A stretch of DNA of 27,853 nucleotides. It comes from a virus. Position numbers and translations under genes: made by a program. Position 1 is the first letter of the stretch. Each line of letters opens with the position of its first letter. The notes under the pieces were generated by a model. The model made no database searches. It was not told where the DNA came from and was given only the letters and a program-made list of their open reading frames with translations. The stretch lies in IMG/VR virus record IMGVR_UViG_3300034068_001138, positions 1 to 27,853 of that record, one strand, 5' to 3'. Below are positions 20,201 to 27,805 of this stretch, piece by piece.

Positions 20201-22359
20201 CCAATTTTTTTAGGATTTATTCCAGATGAGTTGTCTGTCCTACCCCCAATTGATTGAGCAATAGTAAATAATAATAATGGCTTATCATCTTCATAATTAA
20301 AACTATCTTTATAATTTATATTATCACTAGTATTATTCTCAATAATATTACCCATTAATTTCCAATCAAAATTTTGTGATAACTTATCATAATATAATGT
20401 ATAATTGGATACCTGAGATAATACTCCATTGTTTTGTATTCCACTACCTAAATCAACATCAACTTCTTCCATATCACAAATGCAAAACTCACAATTTGGG
20501 TAAGTTATATTTGGCAAATGAATTAATTTTAATTTTTTCTTAACTATTTTTTTAAAATTAATTGTCAAATAAACAAGTAAAAATAAAATTGGGCCTAATA
20601 GTAATAAATCTTTACTAATTTGGAATAATAAAAATGATGCAAATGTTGGTAATGTTGGTATAATCCCTGCTGAAAATAAAGCAACAGATATTGCATAATT
20701 TTTAATTACATTAGATATATAATTTTTAATGAAAAAACCCAAAAGTACAATTATTGCTGGTAATAATATTACAGCCATAAAATTCCACAAAAAAGAAATC
20801 AAATGATATCCAAATATTAATGGAATATTAATAAACTGAATAATTTGCAATATTATTGAAAATAAGTAATAAAACAAATCAAAGTTTTTCACACCATCAT
20901 TAACTGGGTATTTATTTATTACTTGCTCACAACTTCTATCCCCAATTTCTTTAATTCCAATAAATTTGCCTTTATTTGTCCCACCCTGATATTGATCAAC
21001 CAATCCAGAAACAGTATATACTTTATTATATTCAAATTCATAAAATGTATCTTCACAATTAATTGCAGCAATCTTGTTTGTATATTTTTTCCAATCAAGT
21101 CCAAAATAATATGAACCACTTTGTGCCTTTTTGGCTTCATCATTACTCCCAGAACTTGATGGATTACCACCCCCTTCTGTCCACCCATATTCTTTAATAT
21201 TTGGCACCAAAAAATTGGCTTTTCTTGTTGTGTTTGTTAAACTAATAGAATCTTCCCATTTTATGTTAAATCTATATTTTCCCCTTGTTGGAATACCTAT
21301 TGTTTCATCTTCTGTTATTTGCAAATTTCCATTCTCATCAGTTATGATATAATCCAAATTCATTGGCATTTCAACAACCCAAGTACCATCCCCATCAATA
21401 ACTCTACCCCCATTATCCAATTCATAAAATTCAAGAATGGGCAAACCATCTGAATCAATACTTTTTGTTTGTCTAATTGATTGAATTAGTCCTGGACCAG
21501 TTTCAAGCAAACATAAATTCCCCAAAGATTCTTTAACCCCACAATTAAGTTTAACGCTATCTATGTTATTTGTTCCAAATATTGACCCAATAAAGATTGA
21601 TGTTGGTTGAATATCAATACTAGCATCTGTTCTTAAATCAAAATCAACTCTATTAATTGTTGAATCACAAGTTTCTGGATCCCCCCAGAATGGTGAAACT
21701 TCTATCCCTTTAGATAATGAAACAATTTGTGGCAATGATTCCAAATCTGTTGATGCTTGAAATGAATTTCCCTTAAATTGACCCTCTGCTGCTCTGCCCA
21801 TCCTTATCAAATCTTGGGGAGTTAATGAAAATGCCCCAATGTCAGATAAATCCAAATCCATAAAAACTGTATGTCCCCCAATTGGAACTCCAAATATCAT
21901 ATAATCACCACTATCATTTGTCTTTACAGTGAATTTATAATATTTCTCATAAACTTCAATATATTGGTTTTTTGCCAAAACATCATTCAATGATGGAAAA
22001 TTACCTGTGGCAACATGACCTTCATAAGATGGTTCATATGGTAATAAATTATATCTATATCCCTCCTCATTTTTATCACCAATAGATTTATATGGGTAAA
22101 TTGAGTTGATTAATGCATTATCTTCATCCTCTGTTGATAGTGGAATAAATACTGATACCCTAGCATTTGCCAATCCAAAACCATTATTTGCTGTAATCCT
22201 ACCTGCAACAACCCCATAATTGGCACAATCCAATGTATAGATATCAGATTGTCTAACTTTAAATGATAAAATTTCAAGAAATTCAATATTTTGGTCTAAC
22301 TGAAAATTAACAAAATTATCTTGTCCAATATTGGTTTTTATTCTATATGTATTTTGCAT
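17257..22359 (-). CDS. Giant baseplate-cluster protein with Ig-like N-domain and four membrane segments
   Basis: A 1700-residue protein, the largest here. Residues about 49-169 resemble a carboxypeptidase-regulatory-like Ig fold: VVAGRITANNGFGLANARVSV, then YKFTVKTNDSGDYMIFGVPIGG and HTVFMDLD. Residues about 494-601 are strongly hydrophobic and break into four candidate membrane helices (about 495-515, 517-542, 555-579, 584-601), followed by a basic stretch KKIVKKKLK and a C-x2-C-x-C motif (C623, C626, C628). The remaining 1050 residues are beta-rich, Asn/Tyr-rich and unassigned; the end is PFHFYFGIKKG. The ATG at 22359 has AAAAAAAGG about six bases ahead, one of the few visible ribosome sites; a TTG one codon earlier is not needed. 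It follows the gp6-like gene by 67 bases. A membrane-contacting baseplate part is my inference. Confidence 0.65.
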   Translation of the reverse strand: MQNTYRIKTNIGQDNFVNFQLDQNIEFLEILSFKVRQSDIYTLDCANYGVVAGRITANNGFGLANARVSVFIPLSTEDEDNALINSIYPYKSIGDKNEEGYRYNLLPYEPSYEGHVATGNFPSLNDVLAKNQYIEVYEKYYKFTVKTNDSGDYMIFGVPIGGHTVFMDLDLSDIGAFSLTPQDLIRMGRAAEGQFKGNSFQASTDLESLPQIVSLSKGIEVSPFWGDPETCDSTINRVDFDLRTDASIDIQPTSIFIGSIFGTNNIDSVKLNCGVKESLGNLCLLETGPGLIQSIRQTKSIDSDGLPILEFYELDNGGRVIDGDGTWVVEMPMNLDYIITDENGNLQITEDETIGIPTRGKYRFNIKWEDSISLTNTTRKANFLVPNIKEYGWTEGGGNPSSSGSNDEAKKAQSGSYYFGLDWKKYTNKIAAINCEDTFYEFEYNKVYTVSGLVDQYQGGTNKGKFIGIKEIGDRSCEQVINKYPVNDGVKNFDLFYYLFSIILQIIQFINIPLIFGYHLISFLWNFMAVILLPAIIVLLGFFIKNYISNVIKNYAISVALFSAGIIPTLPTFASFLLFQISKDLLLLGPILFLLVYLTINFKKIVKKKLKLIHLPNITYPNCEFCICDMEEVDVDLGSGIQNNGVLSQVSNYTLYYDKLSQNFDWKLMGNIIENNTSDNINYKDSFNYEDDKPLLLFTIAQSIGGRTDNSSGINPKKIGETDIKMPRSDEFQLIQIDKKISIYSETLPIGERINYFNLRENYFYEKNKVKVTFANDIIENRNKFHYDNVIVLLSEAYFDSGDILSFVNNSLSKDPNFLVTGTTIEGEIIYGVNGTTKITNTNNIINVKYANTQDTEGSQTYKLPFITGATSTSYYASDIEYFQVITGITYSDYIKLSDTNTKGYLPSVLTSPAVLRVKIGGQGTPGDELVVDNPIQYFNGIENQYVLILQRGVDPYSPEYDNKYDLSKIFGYEFGNIIINSATKLNIPIQKLNEYAGNIRLLGKGGNSSDFITTQTLTNQEDIFFESYSFQPGIEFRPYESDSVSYYSGIFGRNSPITKPFIIKLGLIPTLIKYIKNWVSAEPIDSDNNFFIVNSERAGREKDYPKKTPIQWIDSKYSNSKLDFNGGTYMVGKGDVVANNKYDINPFEFDNFMLYYSYSSHLELKNRKLSHSNSNKIILRTDRLPTSDGLDGKNWYSNGVGILQQNNSFTIYKYPKKSTGENSPLYINAGFDADILANDLEGLPGYASVNTSFNSCKDLVPLSCYENKNDSETLSITEKCKSTKRQSIYIKDGCYQLVRRPILDLLPDIDAFREWAFRFKLNYGLCRGIVSETFVNNWVNGSLFMPSFKSNTIGAYRNNPQYCKDIVYYDNTTSNFYYRSSPYYSGTTMGQFVGNQNNYIANKLNYYNLMYPTTIINLGIKNKLLIGSRGFDTYGYMVNQINYTSYSDNSDLINMFVMSRVLDSSILKNLNKNTNITINSFFSRNGKKVDGDLAQLMSINSEFGVVKFSSEFYSFTNNNSPSLIFREKGRNYMGVFYSSLQDDLTYKDYISPGRIGFRDSITNSLIPRYFDIRSQEVPFYSWELAENSNSIFGTDKNNWGTQKVDIVAKKYQSLERIKPRNNDTAKFSEYDSTDYFVSDNSDIAYNSHRGYIYSDINGKYNKTKQENTKFVVGAPFHFYFGIKKGFSSLDKFKTKYLNE

Positions 22360-22426
22360 CAAGCCTTTTTTTAAGTAAATATTTTATTGTATATAATATA
22401 AAGACTAAACACGTAAAATAAATGAA

Positions 22427-24259
22427 TTATCCTATTGTAACTCCTGAGTTTGTTTTAACACTAATCCTTATATCTCTCTCTGGATATCTAATGTGATATA
22501 TTTCTGATGGTTGAGCAAAAATTATCTCATCAGTTGGAACCATCACTCTTGATGCCCCAGGAACCAATCTTGTTGTTGCAAAATCCCCAGAATAATCACC
22601 CCCAATCTCATTTTTAATTGTAAGATTTGAAATTGTCACAACCCCTGTCAATTTTTGAATATTACCTTTTAATTCAGATAAATTAATATCTTTACCCAAT
22701 TGCATATTCTGTGGTGAGAAATAGGTGTTAATGGTAGATATGACAGATTCAACAATGCTTTTGGTGTCAAACCCTTGAACAACTATGATATTGGCATCAA
22801 TACTAACATCAAGTATCTTTGCTGATGAAACAACAACATAGTCATTAATCATCCTATAATTTGAAACATAATTGGCAATGTTATCTGTTAAAAATCTTGA
22901 ATTATCACTAATCAATTTCCCATTATTATCATATGACAAAACAAGAATTTGGATTTTATTATCAACTTCTTGAACTGAAACCTTTGCTGGTGCACCAAAT
23001 TGTGGGGGCATATTTCTTATGATTGATTCATAGTCTCTTATTGTTACCGCACGTTTTTGTGCCGCAAAATTAAATGAAACAAAATTTCTAACCTCTTCAA
23101 CACTTGGCAAACCAGCACCCCCAATTGCAGGGAAAGCATTGTTAACCCTCAATGAATTAATGACTGCTGATTGTTGTGATGGACTACCATTAGTAATAGA
23201 AAATGTATTAACACCAACTTGATTAATGGTGTTTGGCCCCAAATTTGTATTTAACCCACCCCCAACTCTATATTGAATAAATAAAGTTGTATTTGGCTTT
23301 AATGTTCTTCCTAATGAAAAATTATTTAAATAATTCTGCAATGTTGGAAATTGCCCTGTTGTTGTAAATTGATTCAATTGTTCCAATGCTGTATTAACCC
23401 CATTACCAAATGTAATTTTTTTATATCCTTCTGGAGTAAATTCTGATACAAATCTATTTTCTGTTTGAATATATTTACCAACTTTAATAGGGGAGGATCC
23501 CGTGTTTTTTGTTGTATCAACAATAAATACCCTATCTTCTGCCAATGAATCTACTTCATACCATTTATTAGTATCACCAATAAATTCTGAATTTGGGGGG
23601 ACTGTTCCAATTTGCCCATCTCTTGTTATCACACTAGTAATACCCAAAACATTCTTCTCTGGTAAAAACAATTCAAAAAATGGTCTAACATCAGATGAGG
23701 TAATAACCCTTTTAAATACTTTTGTCACACCATTAATTACAGGTTCTCTTTTTGTTAACGTATAGTTAATTATATTACTATTTAATGAATTTGGTATAAC
23801 CGTTCTATTCTTATTACCTTGTGCATCATAGTCAGATGAAAAATCAATATCATTAATTGTTTCAAATATAACTCCATTACCCAAAACTTGCGCCCCTCTT
23901 TGAAGAAGACCAGCAAACTTTCCATCTGGCTTATCACTTGATACCGGAACAGTTATGGAAAAATCACACAAAGTTAAAGATGGCCTTTGCCCAGGCAATT
24001 TTAATCCATATGTTCTTGCTATATTATATATTGATGATTTCTGTTGTGCATATTGTAAAACAGTTTCTTGTAAACTTCTATCAATATGATAATGTAAATT
24101 ATCAGCAACCGCAGCATTTAAATCAAGAAATACTGAAAATATTGATGCATCATTAAAATCATTTATTAAATCAGGATAATAAGTTTTAACATAATTTAAT
24201 AATTCTGCTCTTATTCCTTGAAAATCTCTAACGCCATATGAAATTTGTCTATCTGCCAT
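22427..24259 (-). CDS. Baseplate wedge protein, T4 gp6-like (baseplate J family)
   Basis: A 610-residue protein of the length of T4 gp6 (about 660). It shows the N-terminal wedge pattern of the family, SVFLDLNAAVADNLHYHIDRSLQE with TYGLKLPGQRPS at about residues 45-95, then a beta-rich middle with KKITFGNG (about 285-292) and QYRVGGGLNTNLGPNTI (about 332-348), and the J-like C-terminal part: VRNFVSFNFAAQKRAVTIRDYESIIRNMPP around 385-420, where a residue pattern 'N..a..r..T..DYe.li' is typical. In T4, gp6 forms the inner iris of the baseplate and joins gp25 and gp53. Its start lies two bases after the gp25-like stop, which fits. Wedge assignment is well supported. Confidence 0.88.
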   Translation of the reverse strand: MADRQISYGVRDFQGIRAELLNYVKTYYPDLINDFNDASIFSVFLDLNAAVADNLHYHIDRSLQETVLQYAQQKSSIYNIARTYGLKLPGQRPSLTLCDFSITVPVSSDKPDGKFAGLLQRGAQVLGNGVIFETINDIDFSSDYDAQGNKNRTVIPNSLNSNIINYTLTKREPVINGVTKVFKRVITSSDVRPFFELFLPEKNVLGITSVITRDGQIGTVPPNSEFIGDTNKWYEVDSLAEDRVFIVDTTKNTGSSPIKVGKYIQTENRFVSEFTPEGYKKITFGNGVNTALEQLNQFTTTGQFPTLQNYLNNFSLGRTLKPNTTLFIQYRVGGGLNTNLGPNTINQVGVNTFSITNGSPSQQSAVINSLRVNNAFPAIGGAGLPSVEEVRNFVSFNFAAQKRAVTIRDYESIIRNMPPQFGAPAKVSVQEVDNKIQILVLSYDNNGKLISDNSRFLTDNIANYVSNYRMINDYVVVSSAKILDVSIDANIIVVQGFDTKSIVESVISTINTYFSPQNMQLGKDINLSELKGNIQKLTGVVTISNLTIKNEIGGDYSGDFATTRLVPGASRVMVPTDEIIFAQPSEIYHIRYPERDIRISVKTNSGVTIG

Positions 24260-24260
24260 A

Positions 24261-24737
24261 TTATATATTTATAACCACAAAATCACTCCCAGCAAACGCA
24301 TTTGTGTTTGATGTGAATTCAATTTTTATTTTTGCTGTATTTTGATAAGTACCATTACCCGGTGATCTATATATCTTGTCAGATGGTTTTAAACCAAAAT
24401 CATCAATATTTAATTTTGATGTATTAACCTCTTCACTAACATCCAAAGGTTCAATAACAATATTTATTATAGTTAAATTTGGTATGTATTTGGCAACAGA
24501 ATCTCTAATATCTGCCTCAATAACATCAAATGAAACAATATCCAAAGGTTCAAATAAAAATTCATATAGCCTTGTTCCAAAATCTGGTAAATAATATCTA
24601 CTACCCTTTCTTGTTAATAACAAATGTAATAATGACGCTCTTATCTCATCACCAATATATTCTGTCATCTTTAATGCATCACCCCTTAAAGATGTATCAA
24701 AAGGGAAATCAACACCATATGTAAAACCTTCAGCCAT
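24261..24737 (-). CDS. Baseplate wedge protein, T4 gp25-like
   Basis: A 158-residue member of the gp25 / gpW family (T4 gp25 is 132 residues). Residues about 28-70 carry the family core: IGDEIRASLLHLLLTRKGSR, then YLPDFGTRLYEFLFEPLD, and a following helix IEADIRDSVAKYIPNLTI. In contractile tails this protein connects the inner wedge (gp6) to the sheath and starts sheath assembly. The family is often called lysozyme-like, but that activity is not supported. The C-terminal 30 residues extend beyond the T4 length. No Shine-Dalgarno precedes the start, which fits a Bacteroidota-type start. It is the first gene of the long minus-strand structural run. Confidence 0.9.
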   Translation of the reverse strand: MAEGFTYGVDFPFDTSLRGDALKMTEYIGDEIRASLLHLLLTRKGSRYYLPDFGTRLYEFLFEPLDIVSFDVIEADIRDSVAKYIPNLTIINIVIEPLDVSEEVNTSKLNIDDFGLKPSDKIYRSPGNGTYQNTAKIKIEFTSNTNAFAGSDFVVINI

Positions 24738-24752
24738 TATAACTCATTTAAA

Positions 24753-24760
24753 TATAAATA
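24753..24760 (+). promoter_or_regulatory. Candidate late-type promoter TATAAATA for the small plus gene
   Basis: TATAAATA matches the T4 late-promoter -10 octamer and lies 61 bases upstream of the ATG at 24821, on the correct strand. The same octamer occurs by chance often in DNA this AT-rich, and also appears on the opposite strand just beyond (24802-24809), so this is a weak call. Confidence 0.3.
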
Positions 24761-24801
24761 TATCTTTTTCACAAATTTGTAAACTATTTTAATTTATTGT
24801 A

Positions 24802-24809
24802 TATTTATA
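24802..24809 (-). promoter_or_regulatory. Candidate late-type promoter TATAAATA for the structural run
   Basis: On the minus strand TATAAATA lies 65 bases upstream of the gp25-like start at 24737, the position a late promoter for the baseplate genes should take. It faces the plus-strand copy at 24753. AT-richness makes a chance match likely enough to keep this tentative. Confidence 0.3.
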
Positions 24810-24820
24810 TAAAAAAAATT

Positions 24821-25081
24821 ATGAGAACAATAAGATTAACAGAAGCTGGTTTAAATAAACTAGTTAAAAGAATTGTTGAAGATAAAGGAAGTGAAGGCCT
24901 TTTTATGGACTACCATAAAGAAAGTAAAGCAACAACTGGTAAAAAAGCAATATCTATGATTAACAAAATTATGGATAAACTTTCAACAATGAAAGATAAA
25001 TTTGAGAATACTAATTTTGCATTTAGTAAATCTGATTTATCAAAACTTGAAGATTTTTATGATACATTGAGTGGCAAATAA
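24821..25081 (+). CDS. Small basic protein with candidate capsid-targeting N terminus
   Basis: An 86-residue, Lys-rich, mostly helical protein, the only plus-strand gene. Its N terminus, RTIRLTEAGLNKLVKRIVE, forms an amphipathic helix ending in I-V-E (residues 18-20), which matches the (L/I)-x-E site cut by T4-type prohead proteases. N termini of the pattern 'LTE..L..lVkriI.E' recur in small proteins of T4-like phages. Residues 30-86 are Lys/Ser/Asp-rich and could contact DNA. I chose ATG 24821; a TTG at 24797 extends the frame by eight residues but lies in AT-rich DNA upstream. There is no Shine-Dalgarno. A role as an internal head protein is inferred, not shown. It ends before a strong terminator. 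Confidence 0.6.
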   Translation: MRTIRLTEAGLNKLVKRIVEDKGSEGLFMDYHKESKATTGKKAISMINKIMDKLSTMKDKFENTNFAFSKSDLSKLEDFYDTLSGK

Positions 25082-25102
25082 GTTTAAATCAATACTAATA
25101 TT

Positions 25103-25142
25103 AAAAACCCCCAAATCTAAACTAATAGGCTGGGGGTTTTTT
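25103..25142. terminator. Bidirectional Rho-independent terminator
   Basis: An AAAAACCCCCA arm (25103-25113) pairs with TGGGGGTTTTT (25131-25141) around a 17-base loop, giving a GC core flanked by A and T runs on both sides. It therefore ends transcription of the small plus gene (stop 25081) and of nrdA arriving from the other side (stop 25164). It is the only clear terminator in the window. Confidence 0.9.
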
Positions 25143-25163
25143 ATTTAACAAATTGTATCAAAT

Positions 25164-26789
25164 CTACGATTCACAACTCACACACTCATTAATATTTCTT
25201 GCAAATGATTGTGCTGAACTTTGGCTAAACTGATAGTAAAGCGTCTTAACCCCCTCTTCATGAGCATATAGATATAATTGATTTATATCCTTTGCTGGAA
25301 CTGATGGATGTATCATCAAATTTAATGACTGTGATTGGTCAATAAATTTTTGCCTCTGTGCTGCTTGTAATATCAATTCTTTTGGTGATATTTCAATAAA
25401 TGATTTAAACACCTCTTTTGTGGGAAAATCCAAATGCTGAACTGATCCATCTTTCTTCAAAATACTCTCCCAGGTTTCTGGCGTATTTAAACCATACTTA
25501 TCCAATTCAATATCCAAAAATGGATTCTTATAAATTGTTTTTGATTTAGCCAAATCTTTAATAAAATAATTTGATTTGATTGGCTCAATACCCATACTTA
25601 CTTGCCCTAAAATAAATGAACTTGACTTGGTTGGGGCAATAGCAATTAATGTTGTGTTGGCATAACCCTCTCTTAAACATTTATATCCCTTCTCTTCATA
25701 TAAATATTTTGAAGCCAATTCTGATTTCTCTTTAATTATTTTAAATATTTGATGATTTAATTGTTTTGCCATCAAAGATTCAAATGGTATTAACTTGGAT
25801 TGAAATAATGAATGATATCCTAAAACACCCAAACCAATTGCTCTATGCTGTGATGCAAATCTATTAGCCCTTTTCATACCAGCCATTTTACCTGACTTCA
25901 ATATAAATTCATCCATAACTGCATTTAAGAACATTGTGTAAACCTCAATTGCATCAGTCTCAACTATCTCATCCCAATGAAGTAAATTCAATGAACCTAA
26001 ACAACAAACAAATGAGTTTAATGAATCTGTCGGCAATTGAATTTCGGAACACAAGTTACTTGCAGTTATCTCCATACCCAACTCTTTGTAGGGGGAATTA
26101 TTGTTTGAGTTATCCTTAAACATAATATATGGAAAACCAAACTCATTACGTCTTTGAATAATTTTTGCCCATATCTTTCTCTTGCTTGGGTCTCCCCCCT
26201 TCATATCATTAATCCAATTATCTGTAACAGTAACACCATATTGTAAATTCTGGATTGGATTGCCCTCTGATCCAATATCAAGAAACTCCATAATATCCTC
26301 ATGTTCAACTGGCAACCAAACTGCACATGCACCCCTTCTTGCCTCTGATTGTTTGCATACATCAACTACTGTGTCATACACCCTTGCATAATGAACTGGT
26401 CCATCTGCTGTACCACCTGTTGATATTTTAGTTCCCCTTGCTCTAATATTACCTAAATAAGCACTAGTTCCACCACCATATTTTGACATCATACCAATCT
26501 CTCTTCCAGCATTTAAAATGCTATCTAATGTGTCATCAATATTGGATCCATAACAGGATATAGGCAACCCCTTTTCTTTACCAAAATTAATCCATACTGG
26601 TGTAGAAAGGCTATAAAAACCCCTTGCCATATATTCCTCAAATTTAACAGCAAACCCATCAATTTTTAAATACCCCTCTGCTTTATTAGCAATATCTTTA
26701 ATCCTTTGCTCGGGGGTTTCATTTATATACCCCCTTGATAAGAAAAGCCTACTCTCATCATTTAACCAATAATATTTTTCTTTATTCAT
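25164..26789 (-). CDS. nrdA: Ribonucleotide reductase class I large subunit, short form without ATP cone
   Basis: Reduces ribonucleoside diphosphates to deoxynucleotides with NrdB, supplying phage DNA synthesis. Landmarks are the active-site Cys79 (ISCYGS), the triad N245-C247-E249 in NLCSEIQLP, the partner Cys at 262/263 (VCCLGS), the radical-transfer pair Y518-Y519 and the C-terminal shuttle pair C536-x2-C539. All catalytic residues of a class I enzyme are present. At 541 residues it is much shorter than E. coli NrdA (761) or T4 NrdA (about 750): there is no N-terminal ATP-cone and part of the helical N domain is missing. It starts about 59 residues before the STP motif. It follows nrdB by 12 bases and shares a terminator with the plus gene. 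Identification is firm; lack of activity control by ATP/dATP is inferred. Confidence 0.95.
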   Translation of the reverse strand: MNKEKYYWLNDESRLFLSRGYINETPEQRIKDIANKAEGYLKIDGFAVKFEEYMARGFYSLSTPVWINFGKEKGLPISCYGSNIDDTLDSILNAGREIGMMSKYGGGTSAYLGNIRARGTKISTGGTADGPVHYARVYDTVVDVCKQSEARRGACAVWLPVEHEDIMEFLDIGSEGNPIQNLQYGVTVTDNWINDMKGGDPSKRKIWAKIIQRRNEFGFPYIMFKDNSNNNSPYKELGMEITASNLCSEIQLPTDSLNSFVCCLGSLNLLHWDEIVETDAIEVYTMFLNAVMDEFILKSGKMAGMKRANRFASQHRAIGLGVLGYHSLFQSKLIPFESLMAKQLNHQIFKIIKEKSELASKYLYEEKGYKCLREGYANTTLIAIAPTKSSSFILGQVSMGIEPIKSNYFIKDLAKSKTIYKNPFLDIELDKYGLNTPETWESILKKDGSVQHLDFPTKEVFKSFIEISPKELILQAAQRQKFIDQSQSLNLMIHPSVPAKDINQLYLYAHEEGVKTLYYQFSQSSAQSFARNINECVSCES

Positions 26790-26801
26790 TATATTTGTTT
26801 T

Positions 26802-27779
26802 TTAAAATAAATCATCTTCTGTTATGCTCTTGCTTTTTTTATTATAATCCACCGATTTCTTATAGAAGAAATCCCCCTCCTTTGTTGATAAAATCTCCAC
26901 ATCAAACCATAACGTCTTCTCAATCTCTGTAAAATCAACCTCAAATACTGGCTTCATTCCAATTCTACTTAATGAGTTGTTAAATCTATTCTGAATGAAA
27001 TGTTTAATTGTATCTTTTGATAAGAAACTTAATTCACCATTTTCAAATATCCAATCTAGTATTCCACATTCAGCAGCATATGCTTTATGACAAGCAGAAA
27101 CAATCAATTCCTCAAATTCAGCATCAAACCATTCTGGGTTTTCTTCCTTGATAATATTGATAAGTTCTGAACCAAAATTACCATGAATTTCTTCCTCCTT
27201 TGAGGTTGCCTCAACCACATTTGAAATACCCTTGAATAGATTTTTCTCCTTGTTAAAGGACATCATAATTAAAAACTGGCTAAATAAACTCACATGTTCA
27301 ATAAATAATGAGAACAACAATATAGACTTTGTGTACATTTTATTCTCCTTACTCCTTGTACCATCCAAATATTTTGATAGATAACTAATTCTATTCTTTA
27401 TGGCAGGGATTTCAATAACTGATTTAAACTCATCTTCTAATCCAAGAATTCGTAATAATTGTGCATAAGCATCCTTGTGTCGAACTTCGCTTTCGGAGAA
27501 CGTCATACCAACATCACCAATTTCAGTTATTGGCATTCTCTTGTATAAGTCAGCCCAGAATGTTTTGACATTCACCTCAATTTGTGCAATAGCCAACATT
27601 GACCTTTTAATAACTTCCCTCTCCTCATTTGATATTTTTGTTTTATAGTCATCAATATCAGTTGTGAAATTAAATTCACTGTGCAACCAGTAAGCATGTC
27701 TTATAGCATCCTTATATGCTAATAAAGATGGATATTCATAAGGCAAAATATTTACCCTCTTTTCAAAAATGTTCTTCAT
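26802..27779 (-). CDS. nrdB: Ribonucleotide reductase class I small subunit
   Basis: Holds the di-metal centre and tyrosyl radical that start catalysis in NrdA. Ligands can be placed as E68 (AIAQIEV), E98 and H101 in FSESEVRHKDAY, E161 (FIEHV) and E196 and H199 (EEEIHG), with the radical Tyr at Y105 in the ExxHxxxY spacing of E. coli E115/H118/Y122. The first ligand is therefore Glu rather than the Asp84 of E. coli. The length (325) and the patterns around E68 and E98 are like Bacteroidota NrdB. The acidic C terminus TEDDLF fits the NrdA-docking peptide. AAGGA is spaced about four bases from ATG, a rare visible ribosome site here. It is the upstream partner of nrdA in one operon. Confidence 0.95.
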   Translation of the reverse strand: MKNIFEKRVNILPYEYPSLLAYKDAIRHAYWLHSEFNFTTDIDDYKTKISNEEREVIKRSMLAIAQIEVNVKTFWADLYKRMPITEIGDVGMTFSESEVRHKDAYAQLLRILGLEDEFKSVIEIPAIKNRISYLSKYLDGTRSKENKMYTKSILLFSLFIEHVSLFSQFLIMMSFNKEKNLFKGISNVVEATSKEEEIHGNFGSELINIIKEENPEWFDAEFEELIVSACHKAYAAECGILDWIFENGELSFLSKDTIKHFIQNRFNNSLSRIGMKPVFEVDFTEIEKTLWFDVEILSTKEGDFFYKKSVDYNKKSKSITEDDLF

Positions 27780-27805
27780 ATTCCTTTTTTTATTTGGTTA
27801 AGATA

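Noticed and set aside
22360-22362. TTG starts directly before ATG (also 15617-15619 and 8638-8640)
   Set aside because: In each case the ATG is adjacent or within nine bases and, at 8631 overlaps the upstream stop as TAATG, so ATG starts are simpler.
24261-24737. Lysozyme function for the gp25-like protein
   Set aside because: The family name is historical; no catalytic Glu/Asp arrangement of a lysozyme is visible and the family is structural.
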